From Dasypus novemcinctus (lineage: Eukaryota > Chordata > Mammalia > Cingulata > Dasypodidae): 64,000 nucleotides of DNA. How positions within the stretch are numbered: position 1 is the first letter of the stretch; every line of letters starts with the position of its first letter. Below the pieces are notes generated by a model that was given only the letters and a program-made list of their open reading frames with translations, was not told the origin of the DNA and searched no databases. The stretch covers positions 114,616,599 through 114,680,598 of the forward strand of contig NC_080678.1 in the NCBI RefSeq assembly GCF_030445035.2, given 5' to 3'. The translations under genes were made by a program, and so were the position numbers. Below are positions 1 to 9,425 of the stretch, one piece after another.

Positions 1-249
1 GTAAGATGAGGGGAGGAGGGAGACCATGAGGACTGGCTGGTGGCAAGAAGCAGAGGGCCCTCCCAGCTGCTCTCAGCTGCAGAGGACACAGCGTCTGGCC
101 AGGACGCATGTGCCTGCTGCTGGGGTCGGTGCACGCCGGCGCCTGGCGCGCGCCGAGCTCTGCCAGCAAAACGGGGTCGTGATGTTCCTGAACCCCTCGC
201 CCGATTGGGGGAGAAGGAGGGAGATGAGTGAGGAAAGGGAGACAGGAGG

Positions 250-1662
250 TTACAGGCATGCGGTTCGGTGTTTGCGGTGGGGGCGGGAGGAGCACGGCGG
301 GTGGCTTGGTGGTGGCTCTTTAGTGGCGAGGCGTTGATAATGAACCTGCACAAAGGAGCTGAATACTGCGTTGGCTTGGTCTTTGGCGAGGCAGACTATT
401 TTTTTGATGGCCCAGGGTCCTACAGTGAGGGCTAAGATGATGATGAAGAGTGGGCCTAAAAATGGAAGGAGGTATGGGAGGAGGGTATGGAGAACACTGG
501 AAAAATAGTTCGCATTTTCTCGCTCTTTGCGGTGCTTATTCAATCCCTCCTGGACCTTTCTCAGGTTGTCCTCGACTAAGCCGGTGGAGTTGGCGTATAT
601 GCAGCACTCCTCTCCAAGGGCGGCACAGAGACCCCCTTCCTTAAGGAGGAGGAGGTCGAGGCCGCGGCGGTTCTGGAGGACTACCTCAGAGAGAGAATTG
701 AGAGAATTTTTTTAGATGTTTTACAGCATTTTGAAGGTAGGTGATATCTTCGTCGACGGCTTGTCTGAGAGAGGAGAGGGCAGAGGACTGTGTGGCGAGG
801 GCGGCGATCCCTGTGCCTGCCCCTGTAAGACCTACAAGGGTAGTGACTGTCAGGACTGTGGTGACAGGCTCTCTCTTTTGTAAGTGGAGGGAGGTTTGTC
901 TGCTCAGCACGCGGCGGAAAAATTCGTGGTCAGAATGGTAAACGACTCGAGGAGCGAGAAGGATGAGCAGGCAAGTCTCATGGGTAGCGTTGAGGGTGGC
1001 GACGTTGAGGCAGGGGGTTAGCCCGGTGGAGGTGCAAAGCCATTGGGAGGTGTTAAGGGGGATTAAGAACTTGGCGGAAGTGCTGGGAGAGGAGTAGTTA
1101 GAGCAAGCACTAAGGGAGGGGTGGGAACCTTGACGAGAATGAACACAGCGTCCTGTGGAGGAAACAGATTGAAGGGTTAGGGGGATGGAGGAAGTGTTCC
1201 AGTTGCACTCAGCTGGGGCTACTGAAGTGGATTCGTTGAACGTGAAGTTAACGGCGACAGGCTCATAGATAGGAAGGGAGGGGGAGAGGCAGAGCCAACA
1301 GTTCTTGGTGAGGTTGGGCTGAGAAGTATTTAGAGATAAGTAGGATGCATAGATTAACGTGAGAAGGGGACTGGAATACTTGGTAGGGGGGGCCATAGCT
1401 GGGGAGTGATGGACGAGGGGGGGTGCCACTGGAGTGGGGGGGAGGCGGGGGGATTGAGGACTTTATTGGGGCCAACGGCGAGGGGTGGGGATTCAGGCGT
1501 GGGCAGTAGTTTTCTGATGATGAGGAAGGCTTCCTCTTGCCAGCGCTGGAGGGTTCAATTGGAGCATTGATGGGCCGAGTTGACAACGGCCAGGGAGATG
1601 AAGGGAAGCATGACGATGAGAGCAATGGGAAGAACGGAACTACCCGCGTTGCGGCGAATCAT
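250..1662 (-). pseudogene. Broken env gene, gamma/type-D-like surface and transmembrane subunits
   Basis: A hydrophobic leader starts at the ATG at 1662-1660 and meets a stop near 1555. The main frame runs from about 1429 to 686: CWLC at about 1300-1289, many N-glycosylation sites, a basic residue pair, then a hydrophobic Ala/Gly/Thr-rich fusion-peptide-like stretch near 870. The frame breaks near 690. The segment at 601-678 encodes an immunosuppressive-domain-like LQNRRGLDLL followed by a CX6CC motif, and a membrane anchor with cytoplasmic tail ends at 250. CWLC with CX6CC is the disulphide-exchange pair of gamma and type-D Envs. Only about 120 codons separate the leader from CWLC, short for a receptor-binding domain, so an internal deletion is likely. 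With a stop and at least two frame changes it cannot make a full Env. Confidence 0.85.
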
Positions 1663-1722
1663 CTGTGGAGACAAAAGAGAGAGAGAAAACTACAAAGGAA
1701 ACAGCGATGGGAAGGAGGCAAG

Positions 1723-3408
1723 TTAGGTAGGCAACTCGTTAGGAGGATCATTGGTGTCAGCGTTAGCGGAAGCCTTGGCGGTGTGGGGCTTGATGAGACG
1801 TCCTGGGACCCAGATGGGCTGCGGCTCTGATTCAGGGAAAACGCAGGCAAATCCCCATCCTTGGGCTAAGAGAGGGGCAGGTCCATGCCATTGGGTGGCC
1901 TGCGGGTCACGCCAGAGGACAAGCAGTGCAGGGGTGGGCCGGAAGATAGGCCCCCAGTGCATGTGGACCGGTGAAAAGCCTTGGGCATTGAAGGTCATCA
2001 GGTTGTGTCGGATCAGGGCCTCTGTGACAACGTCGCGAGGGGTGCGACGCGGCTGGTCGGCAGATGTCTTGAGAATGAGGGTTTTGAGAGACTGGTGAGC
2101 ACGCTCTACTAGGCCTTGTCCCTGCAGATTGTAGGGAATGCCGAAGTGATGGGTGATGTCGTAGAGTTTGAGGAATTCGGCAAAGGAGGCGCTCCGGTAG
2201 GCAGGTCCGTTGTCTGTCTTGATGTCCCATGGAACGCCCATGAAAAGAATAGATTCTCTGAGCACTTGGATGGCATGCTTGGCTGTTTCTCTGGTGAGCG
2301 CGGTTGCGTAGCAGAGATGGGAGAAGGTGTCGATGGCCACGTGGAGGTATTTCCATCGGCCAAACTGGGGGACGTGAGTGACGTCCAGTTGCCATCTGGA
2401 ATTGGGGCAGAGCCCACGAGGGTTAACTCCCTGCGGTTGGAGCGGCCCCAAGGGCAGCAATGGAGTGCACGTTCGGCATGACCGCACAAGGTGTTTGCAG
2501 GTATGGATTGGGAGGTCTGGAAAGAGTTTGTGGAGGCCAGCTGCTGAGAAGTGAAATCTGGCATGCAGCAGCTTGGCCTGATTGATGAGGTCTCCGACTG
2601 CGACGGTGGTCTCGGCTGGAAGCAGGTGAACGGCCTGATCAGCAAGGTGGTTGCCATGGGCCAGGGGCCCGGGAAGGCCGGAATAGCTGCGAATGTGAGC
2701 AATGAACCAAGGCTGTCGGCGGTTCTCTATGAGCTCTTGAAGGTCCAGGAGAGCGACGTTGATGCTTTCACTCACTGAGTTGTCGGGCGGAAAAAACGCA
2801 GAAAAGGCGATGACTTGGCAGACTTGTAGGCAGTAGAGGCTGTCTGTAAAGATGTTCAGTGGACAGTGGGGATGGGTTTGGAGTGCTAAGATGACAGCAC
2901 GCAGTTCGGCCACTTGCACAGAGGATTGATGGAGGCGCACATGTGAACATGGCTGGTGCTCGCCGGGTGCGAAGACAACAGCGGCAAACTTAGTCTTGGA
3001 GGCGTCTGTGAAGATGATGGTGGTGTCTGGAAGAGGCTTGCTGGATGGAAAAGGGAAATGGCCGGGGGCGGCGATTTCTAGCAGGGGAAGGCCCTGCAGT
3101 AACCGATGCTGTGGAAAGTGGTTATCGAAGTTGCCATGATAAAGCTCCATAAGAGTTTGCATATCAACGGAGCTGCGTAGCAGGGTGATGACTTGCCCGG
3201 CGGTGAAGGGCCACACAATGGTGTCAGGTGGGCACCCATAATGATGGGTGGCTTGTGTGACTAGGGCGGTGGTGAGCTGAACGAGTAGGGTGGTTTGAGG
3301 TCCAATCTTTCGGAGCTTGCTCTTTGCCATATGGACCCAGAGGAGCGGTCCGTCTTGCCAAAGAAGGCCAGTAGGTTTTCCCCGAGTGGGTAAGACTAGG
3401 CCTAACAA
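1723..3408 (-). CDS. RNase H and integrase portion of retroviral pol, open frame of 561 codons
   Basis: This is the distal part of pol, uninterrupted from the first Met at 3408. RNase H acidic residues are visible at D135 (FTDAS), E168 (VAEL), D189 (FTDS) and D257 (HLADQA). The integrase zinc-binding HHCC is H282, H286, C311 and C314. The catalytic core has D342 (QLDVTH), D399 (KTDNG) and E435 (VERAH), exactly the D,D-35-E spacing. A C-terminal domain follows to the stop at 1723. RNase H removes RNA from RNA-DNA hybrids; integrase joins viral cDNA to chromosomal DNA. The frame equals that of reverse transcriptase upstream, separated by one in-frame stop at 3429-3427, so the start shown is only the first Met after that stop. 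Whether any of it is transcribed is unknown. Confidence 0.85.
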   Translation of the reverse strand: MLGLVLPTRGKPTGLLWQDGPLLWVHMAKSKLRKIGPQTTLLVQLTTALVTQATHHYGCPPDTIVWPFTAGQVITLLRSSVDMQTLMELYHGNFDNHFPQHRLLQGLPLLEIAAPGHFPFPSSKPLPDTTIIFTDASKTKFAAVVFAPGEHQPCSHVRLHQSSVQVAELRAVILALQTHPHCPLNIFTDSLYCLQVCQVIAFSAFFPPDNSVSESINVALLDLQELIENRRQPWFIAHIRSYSGLPGPLAHGNHLADQAVHLLPAETTVAVGDLINQAKLLHARFHFSAAGLHKLFPDLPIHTCKHLVRSCRTCTPLLPLGPLQPQGVNPRGLCPNSRWQLDVTHVPQFGRWKYLHVAIDTFSHLCYATALTRETAKHAIQVLRESILFMGVPWDIKTDNGPAYRSASFAEFLKLYDITHHFGIPYNLQGQGLVERAHQSLKTLILKTSADQPRRTPRDVVTEALIRHNLMTFNAQGFSPVHMHWGPIFRPTPALLVLWRDPQATQWHGPAPLLAQGWGFACVFPESEPQPIWVPGRLIKPHTAKASANADTNDPPNELPT

Positions 3409-3426
3409 CGGTTTCCCAGGCTCATG

Positions 3427-4401
3427 TCACTGGAGTTGGCACTGTTCGATGGCTCTATTTACCCAGGCCAGGGCATTTTTGGCCTCGTCGGTGAGGCGAA
3501 TCCTCTTTCTGGGTGCGGATGATGGCGGAGCGTTGGAGCAGAGTAGCCGGTACAGGGGCTGGAGTTGCTCTGTGGTAAGCGGCAGCGCTGGGCGCAACCA
3601 ATTGATCTGTCCACAGAGTTGTTGTAATTCGAGCAGTGTAAGCAGGTCAGGAATTCTGATGTGTGGCATTTGGGGCGCAACGGTGGAGGTGATGGAGAAC
3701 CCTAGGAACTGGTAGGGTGGATGAACCGTTAGCTTCTGTGTATTGACTTTGAGATCTAGGTCTCGAAGGTGGCGCAGCAGTTGCTCCTGCACACAGTCCT
3801 GACTCTGAGGGATGGGCCACGAGCAAGTCGTCCATATAGTGGATGATGTTAGCGTACTTCACGAGTGGATGATGTTAGCGTACTTCACGAGTGGCTGGAT
3901 GGCTTCGCGTACATACATCTGGCAAATGGCAGGGCTGTTTCACATGCCCTGAGGCAGAACGCGCCAGTGGTATCACAGTGCCGGTTCCCGATGGTTGGTC
4001 TGAGGAACCGTGAAGGCGAATTTCAGTCAGTCGTCCGGGTGCAACGGGATGGAGAAAAAGCAGTCTTTAATATCTATCACTGCAACAAACCAATGCCGGG
4101 GCACCGCGGTAGGGTGGGGGAGGCCGGGCTGCGGCGATCCCATAGGCTTGATGTGTTTGTTGATTTCTCTTAAGTCTTGAAGTAGACGGGACTTCCCATT
4201 CTTCTTTTGAATGAAGAAAATTGGCGAGTTGTATGGGCTGGTGGAGGGCTCGATGTGGCCCGCGTGAAGCTGCTCATTGACAAGCCCCTTAAGAATGTCC
4301 AGTTTAGGGATTGGGAAAGGCCATTGCTCCACCCAAATGGGCTCCTCTGTATCCCATTGCAGAGGAACGGGTGCTGGAGGTTGAACATGAGCAAAGGCCG
4401 A
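3427..4401 (-). pseudogene. Broken reverse transcriptase domain of retroviral pol
   Basis: The N-terminal fingers/palm region (4332-4027) contains PIFFIQKKNGK, LLQDLREIN and the first catalytic aspartate context AVIDIKDCFFSIPL, then an in-frame stop. The catalytic YMDD lies in a different frame near 3830. The original frame resumes from about 3795 to a stop at 3429-3427 and carries a thumb/connection region. A 26-bp tandem duplication at 3839-3890 lies just upstream of YMDD in the coding sense and, not being a multiple of three, explains one frame change. At least two stops and two frame changes inactivate this domain. The family is class II (beta-like) by its YMDD and the matching integrase. 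Confidence 0.88.
3839..3890 (-). repeat. 26-bp tandem duplication inside reverse transcriptase
   Basis: Two identical 26-base units occupy 3839-3864 and 3865-3890, next to the YMDD codons. The length is not divisible by three, so the duplication shifts the reading frame. Replication slippage before or after integration is the simplest origin. Confidence 0.9.
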
Positions 4402-4403
4402 AA

Positions 4404-4760
4404 CTATTGGGGGGGCAGCTGTGGTGGCATGGCAGTGAGAACGGCTCCCGACTGATGCAGGATATCACGGCCCCAAAGAACTTGCGAGATTTCCTTCAGA
4501 ACGAGGGGGCGGAAGGTTCCCTGTCGACCTTCTGCGTCTCTCCAGACGACGTCCTGGGCAACTTGCTGGGAGGGCGCTTGGCCGGTGGCTCCCACCACTA
4601 GGGGGCCATCGGTCAGAGGGAGGTGCCCGGCCTGGTTGAGTGGGATGCAGGAAATTTCTGCTCCTGTGTCGAGTAGCCCTGTGAGCCAGCGGCCGGAGAC
4701 TTGGATAGAGAGAAAAGGCCTGGTGGAGGGTGCGATGGGAATAGACCAGAGTACTTTCAT
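4404..4760 (-). CDS. Retroviral aspartic protease (pro), open frame
   Basis: A frame of 118 codons after the first Met contains LLDTGAEISCIP, the aspartyl protease active site, a glycine-rich flap-like region (VVGATGQAPS) and WGRDIL near the C-terminus, the usual second conserved motif. The enzyme cleaves Gag and Gag-Pro-Pol as a homodimer. The frame is offset -1 from gag upstream, and pol is offset -1 again, so expression would have required two frameshifts as in betaretroviruses. The Met at 4760 is not a true start. I saw no clear slippery heptamer near the gag stop. The frame is intact, but gag upstream is broken. Confidence 0.82.
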   Translation of the reverse strand: MKVLWSIPIAPSTRPFLSIQVSGRWLTGLLDTGAEISCIPLNQAGHLPLTDGPLVVGATGQAPSQQVAQDVVWRDAEGRQGTFRPLVLKEISQVLWGRDILHQSGAVLTAMPPQLPPQ

Positions 4761-6519
4761 GGGCGGGGGCGCTGAGTCATTGCGGCCTCTTTGTTGCGGG
4801 GCTGAGGCCTGCCCCCATGGCCTTTTAAAGGCTTGCGGCTGGTGTTAGGGATGCGGCAGTCGCGGGTCCAGTGGTATCCTTTTCCACACCGCGGGCACGG
4901 AGTGGAAGGAGGCTGTGGTGGATGGCCTATGTTGGTCACGTCCGGCGGCGGCCGTGGCTTGTTGGGGCAGTCTCGAGTGAAGTGGCCAAGTTCGCCACAG
5001 TGGAAGCATTTGTTGGAGGCCGAGACGGCAGTGAGGACAGCCTGGGCCACGGCGGAGGCCTGGGCGTTGACTCCAGAGCAGGCGAGGACCCAGTCGTGGA
5101 GGGACTTGTCTCTCAGCGGCCTGATGATCACCTTGCAAGTTGGGTTTGCGCCCTCCTGAACAATGTCCTTGATGAAGGAGGTCTGGGCCTGTGTGCCGAC
5201 AACCTTGCGCTCGGCCGCAGCCTGGACATGCGCCATGAAGTTGGAGAACGGTTCCTCTGCTTTCTGGAAAAGTCTGGTGAGTGGCTCGGGCGTGGAGGCG
5301 GCACAGTTGCGGAAGGCACAGAGGGCACACTGCCTTAGCTGGATGTAGAAGCCTTGAGGGAGGGCGACGTAGCTCTGTGGCATGGCATAGTGCCCCAGTC
5401 CGAGGAATGCATTGGCAGGATATCAGGTGCCGTCGCGGGCGTTCTCGGCGATTTGTTTTTCATTCTCGGCAGCGAAATGTGTGCACCAGTCAATAAACTG
5501 CCCTGAGGGAAGTATGCCTCTTGCGAGGGATATCCAGTCGTAGGGGAGACAGCGGGCAAAGGTCATACATTCAAGGAGGTCTTGAGCATGGGGGCTGGCG
5601 AGACCATCCTCTCGGATAGCGCTGCAGAGGGTTTGCACGTCTTTCGGGGAGAAAGGAACCCATATTTGGGGGTTCGCTCGAGAACGATTGGGATTTAGCG
5701 GATACATATCAGCGATTGGAGCAGTGGGGGGCTCGAAGAGAAGATTATTAGAGCACGGGAGGGGGTGTCTATTCAGCGGCACATAAGATGGCGGGCGCTC
5801 GTATGCATCATCTAGGTCATCATCAGAAGATGGCGGATGAAGCGCTTCCGGTTCCGGGTGAGGGCAAGATGATGCCTGTTCCGGGTAGGGGCAAGATGGC
5901 CCCAAGGCAGGAAGGGGAGGGTACAACGGCGGATAGTCCTTCCGTGAAGAAGCAGGAAGGGGCGGGGAGTGCGGCTTCTTCCTCTTTTGGGAGGAAGAAG
6001 GAGGGAGCGCGCCCTCTTGGGTGGGCTTTTCTTTGTTTCTTGAGGAAGAAGGCAGAAGTGCGCCATCCTGGTCGGAGTCAGAATCAGTGGCGCAAGGGGG
6101 GTCAAGCTCAAGCACGGCCTCCAACTGAGCCGAGAGCGATTCGGCATCAGTGTCGTTACCGACAGCGCTGTCTTGGCGGCCGCGCCCTTCCCCTGACTCA
6201 TCCACGGTATCGCACGGGAAGGCCTTGGCCTCGGGAGCAGGCACGCCTTGCAAACAAGCGCGAATGGCCACAAGAGCGAGGAGGAGGCCGGGGGAAAGAC
6301 CCGGCCCTCATGTTCCATGGCTGAGGGTACTCGTTCGATTAGCCGGGCATAAGTCTGAGGACTCCAGAGCGGGCAGGTGATGAGCCAGGGATTGAACGGG
6401 AGAAGTAAGTCCCAGTAGCGCTGAAGCTGGCGGATGGAAACTCTAACCTGGTTAGTTTCCAGGAGGGCAGCCAGGGCCCGAACCTGCGGGCCCTGACGGG
6501 AGGAGAGCGAAGCACCCAT
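4757..6519 (-). pseudogene. Broken gag polyprotein gene
   Basis: The start MGASLSS at 6519-6517 has a myristoylation-type glycine at position 2. The matrix-like N-terminus is in one frame to about 6300, then the frame changes by one base and a long proline/serine-rich, acidic region leads into capsid (6271-5423). A TGA at 5425-5423 interrupts capsid; the same frame continues at once and carries a major-homology-like EEPFSNFMAHVQ and two zinc knuckles, CFHCGELGHFTRDC and CPRCGKGYHWTRDC, ending at 4757. Two CCHC knuckles fit betaretroviral nucleocapsid. One frameshift and one stop are the visible lesions. Gag would form the virion core and package RNA. Confidence 0.88.
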
Positions 6520-6593
6520 TCTGGTTTGAATGGAAGACGCCGAAGAGTCCCTACCTTAAGCGAAGGGTGGGGGGTAGGCGTCAGAGTGGGCCC

Positions 6594-6611
6594 CACCCAC
6601 GTTGGGCGCCA
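6594..6611 (-). promoter_or_regulatory. Primer-binding site, lysine tRNA type
   Basis: On the minus strand the sequence two bases inside the 5' LTR reads TGGCGCCCAACGTGGG and then departs. This fits the 3' end of tRNA-Lys1,2, the primer of several betaretroviruses. Reverse transcription of minus-strand DNA would have begun here. Confidence 0.88.
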
Positions 6612-6810
6612 AATGTGGGCAGCAGCGGGCCTCCGGGAGGGTCGACGCAGATGGCCGGGCGGGCTCTCTGGACGGGGGCTGCCTCACGGTTGAAGGAGAG
6701 GAGGGGGGTCGGCACGAAGCCGTTGGGCCCTCGCTCTCTCCGCTCAGGCATGGGGGACGCACGGTGCAAGCAAGAACACCACGGAGACAAGGTCTGGGCA
6801 CAAGTCTGTC

Positions 6811-6840
6811 TTTATTGTAGAAGGGGACATGGTTTTATAG
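6811..6840 (-). promoter_or_regulatory. LTR TATA box and polyadenylation signal
   Basis: In sense orientation CTATAAAA (6840-6833) is followed 16 bases later by AATAAA (6816-6811). The short distance means either a very short R region or a polyadenylation signal placed near the U3/R border. Confidence 0.8.
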
Positions 6841-6900
6841 GGTCTAGGGATACGTAAAGGGACTTGATTGGTGCCGGCGGGTGCTGTTGCTTGCGTAGAC

Positions 6901-6952
6901 GGTTACTGGACAGTAGGCGGTTACTGGACAGTAGGCGGTTACTGGACAGTAA
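6901..6952 (-). repeat. Three tandem 18-bp repeats in LTR U3
   Basis: Units GGTTACTGGACAGTAGGC start at 6901 and 6919, and a third, ending GTAA, starts at 6937. They lie upstream of the TATA box in sense orientation, where retroviral enhancer repeats occur. No transcription-factor assignment is made. Confidence 0.9.
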
Positions 6953-8084
6953 GCTCGCTAAGGGGTTAGGAGCAAGGGAGGGGAAGGGGAAAGTGTGGGC
7001 TGTCTAGATAACGGCTAGGCGGAAGACAGAGAAGGGGAGAAGGAGGGGCAGCGCCGGCTGCCAATACTTGGCGGGAAGGAGACGGGGACAATATAGCATG
7101 CTAACATTAATCCAAAGCAGAGTGGCTACATTAATATCTGAAAAAGCAGACTTCAGAACAAGAACATTAAGAGGATAAAAGGGTCATTATATACTGATAA
7201 AGAGATCAAGTCACAAAAAGATGTAGCAAAGCTAAATGAGTAAGCATGCAACAGAGTGTGAAAATGCAGAAGCAAAAAGCAGATCTGAAAGAGGAAACAA
7301 AAAAATACACAATTGTAATTAAAGATTTCAATATTCTTCTTTCAGGAACCAATAGAAGTACAAAGAAAATCAGTAAGAATATAGAACAACTAAGCAACAC
7401 TATCAAACAACTTGAATAAATTGATCTTTATAAAATACTGCTTCCAAAAACAGTAGAATAACATTTCTTTTACAAGTGTATGTAGAACCATCACCAAGAT
7501 AGACCATATTCTGGCCAAAAATCAAACCTTAACAAATTGGAAAGTACTAGAATAACATGTAGTGCGGTCACCCCTCGGGCTGAAGTGTGGTTTGCTGACC
7601 TGGCGAGGGGCGATGGCCATGGTAGGCCTATTCCAAACCGCTGCCCCCATAATAGGGTGGTTGGTCGGGCCCACTGCCACCCCTGAAGGAAGCTCGGCAT
7701 GGGCGCAGAGTGCCCTCAGGTCTCCCCTTCTCGGCAGCCATGCTTCTGCGGCCACCCGTCCTCCCAGATGGCGCCACATGATGCCTTGTGGGGCAGCACC
7801 CTTCTTCTTCTTTCTCCCTGCACAGGCACAGGGCGGAAAAATCCAGTCTGCGCTTTTCCCTCCCCCCGACAGCAGCAACAGCCAGGCGTGGGCAGGAAAC
7901 TCCAGTCTGCCCTCTACCCCAGCAACAGCAGCCACCAATCACTAAACCCTGCCACTTCCCCCAGCAACAGCAACAGCCAATCCCTAATCACCACCCCTGC
8001 CCCATCCAGTGCCGCCCACTGACCTTTCTCTGGCAACCAATCAGAACAGGGTGTGGCTTCGACCAATCAGCCTTCCCCAGCCCC

Positions 8085-8113
8085 TATAAAACTGTTGCCT
8101 CTCCCTCAATAAA
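8085..8113 (+). promoter_or_regulatory. TATA box and polyadenylation signal of the solo LTR
   Basis: TATAAAA at 8085-8091 follows a GACCAATCAG CCAAT box. AATAAA is at 8108-8113. The arrangement defines plus orientation. Confidence 0.85.
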
Positions 8114-8298
8114 GTGGACTTGCGTGTTTACCTTGTCTCTGCAGTAGTTCTTCTGCCATGCGCCCTCCAGTCCTGAGAGCCCCTGACAAGGGCCTGGCCT
8201 CCCTTGTCCCCAGTTCATCGCCTGCTTCTCCGGGTGACCCCCTCATCGCCAGCTCCGCCGGGTGACCCCATCAGCCGAACCACGCAACCCCTGTGAGA

Positions 8299-8413
8299 CT
8301 GACCCCTCATCTGCTGCCGGGCCGACCCCTCGTCCCAAGTGGGACCGACCACTCATCCCAAGCGGGACCGACCCCTCGTCCCAAGCTGGACCGACCCCTC
8401 GTCCGCAGCCAGA
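8299..8413 (+). repeat. Five tandem 23-bp repeats in the solo LTR
   Basis: Units start at 8299, 8322, 8345, 8368 and 8391, each built on CCGACCCCTCGTCCCAAG with the last five bases varying. They lie about 190 bp downstream of AATAAA, in transcribed R/U5 rather than the U3 enhancer. Confidence 0.88.
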
Positions 8414-8585
8414 CCCCACCTCTACCGACCGAGCAAACCGTCGCAACGTAGTACTGTCCCGGGCAATATGGAATTAAGATAAAAATCAATAACTGAAAGA
8501 AAATCCTCAAGCATTCAGAAAGCAAAAACATACTTCTCAGTAACCCATGGATGAAAGAGAAAGTCAAAAGAGGAATTAGACACAG

Positions 8586-9425
8586 ATTTTTAAAATTCAT
8601 ACTTTATTTTTTAGAACAGTTTTACATATACAGAAAAATTAAGCACACAGTACAGAGAGTCCCACCACATACATGCACATGGTTTCTACTATAATGAACA
8701 CCTTACATTAGTATGTATATTTGTTACAATTAGTCAACCAACACTGACACATTATTATTAACTAACGTCCATTCTTTATTCAGATTTCCTTAAGTTTTAT
8801 ACCAACTACCTTTTATCTGTCCCAGAATCCCACCCAGGATCCAACATTACATTTAGTTTTGGTGTCTCCATAGGCTCCTCTCGGTTTTGACAATTTCTCA
8901 GACTTTCCTTGTTTTTGACGACCTTGACAGTTCTGATGAGTCCTGGTCAGTTTTATCACAGGATGGCCCTCTATGGAATTTGTCTGATGATTTTCTTATG
9001 ATTAGACTAGAATTATGGGTTGTGGAGAGGAAGACTGCAGAGTTAAAAAGTCCATTTTCAAGACATCACATCCAGGGCATGTACTATCAGCATGATTTAT
9101 GACTGTCGATGCTGACCTTGAACACCTGGCTTGAAGTACCATTTTCTTGTTTCCATCACTCCCCCATTCACACGTGCTCTGAGAGGAAGTCTTCATGCAC
9201 AGCTCACCCTTAAGGGAAGGGGGTTATGCTATCTGTCCTCCCATGGTGGAGTATCTACATCATTTATTTGGAATTCTTCTGCATGTGAGATATGTCTTCT
9301 CATTTATCAATTTATTCTGTCATTTACTTAATTACTATGGATTCATGGATACTTATTATATAAATATCCACTACTACTTTAATTTGTTGCTCACACTGTT
9401 CTGACTTTGGTCATTGCAAGTGTGA
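8586..9425. mobile_element. L1M-type 3' UTR-like repeat block
   Basis: This AT-rich noncoding block interrupts the old L1 ORF2. It holds phrases I associate with 3' ends of old mammalian L1s, such as the ACATTATTATTAACTAA stretch and CTCAGACTTTCCTTG. No clear duplication is seen at its ends. Subfamily and orientation are uncertain. Confidence 0.5.

Larger units (their letters stand above)
1..7090 (-). mobile_element. Endogenous betaretrovirus-like provirus, 3' end outside window
   Basis: Read on the minus strand the order is LTR (6614-7090), primer site, gag, pro, pol, env. Seen directly: two CCHC zinc knuckles in gag, a DTGA protease motif, YMDD in reverse transcriptase, an HHCC and D,D-35-E integrase, and a CWLC ... 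CX6CC env. The gag, pro and pol frames are successively offset by -1, the betaretroviral layout. The region between gag and the DTGA motif is too short for the dUTPase found in many betaretroviruses. The 3' LTR and polypurine tract are not visible, so the copy continues left of base 1. It is inserted in an old L1. Stops and frameshifts in gag, pol and env make it non-coding overall. Confidence 0.92.
6614..7090 (-). repeat. 5' LTR of the betaretrovirus-like provirus
   Basis: The LTR is about 477 bp, with terminal TG and CA in the expected places: the plus-strand TG at 6614 is two bases from the primer site, and the outer end is the CA at 7089-7090, where L1 sequence begins. In sense orientation it has U3 with three 18-bp repeats, a TATA box and, close downstream, AATAAA. 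The outer target duplication would start at 7091 (ATATAG), but its partner lies outside the window. It does not resemble the solo LTR at 7563-8445. Confidence 0.85.
7563..8445 (+). mobile_element. Solo LTR, 883 bp, with 6-bp target duplication
   Basis: The element begins TGCGGTCACC and ends CCGTCGCA inside old L1 ORF2. Flanks are ATGTAG (7557-7562) and ACGTAG (8446-8451), a 6-bp duplication differing by one C-to-T at a CpG. Promoter elements in order are CCAAT boxes (near 8038 and 8063), TATAAAA at 8085-8091 and AATAAA at 8108-8113. Six-base duplications are typical of class II (beta-like) ERVs. About 330 bp of GC-rich R/U5 follow the polyadenylation signal and hold a 23-bp repeat array. No internal coding sequence adjoins it, so it is an LTR-LTR recombination product. 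Confidence 0.88.

Noticed and set aside
1..249. Possible 3' LTR at the left edge
   Set aside because: No similarity to the 5' LTR at 6614-7090 and no polypurine tract; it is sequence downstream of env but upstream of the LTR.
7559..8451. Alternative 4-bp duplication GTAG for the solo LTR
   Set aside because: A 6-bp duplication with one CpG change leaves canonical TG and CA termini; the 4-bp choice leaves the right end without CA.
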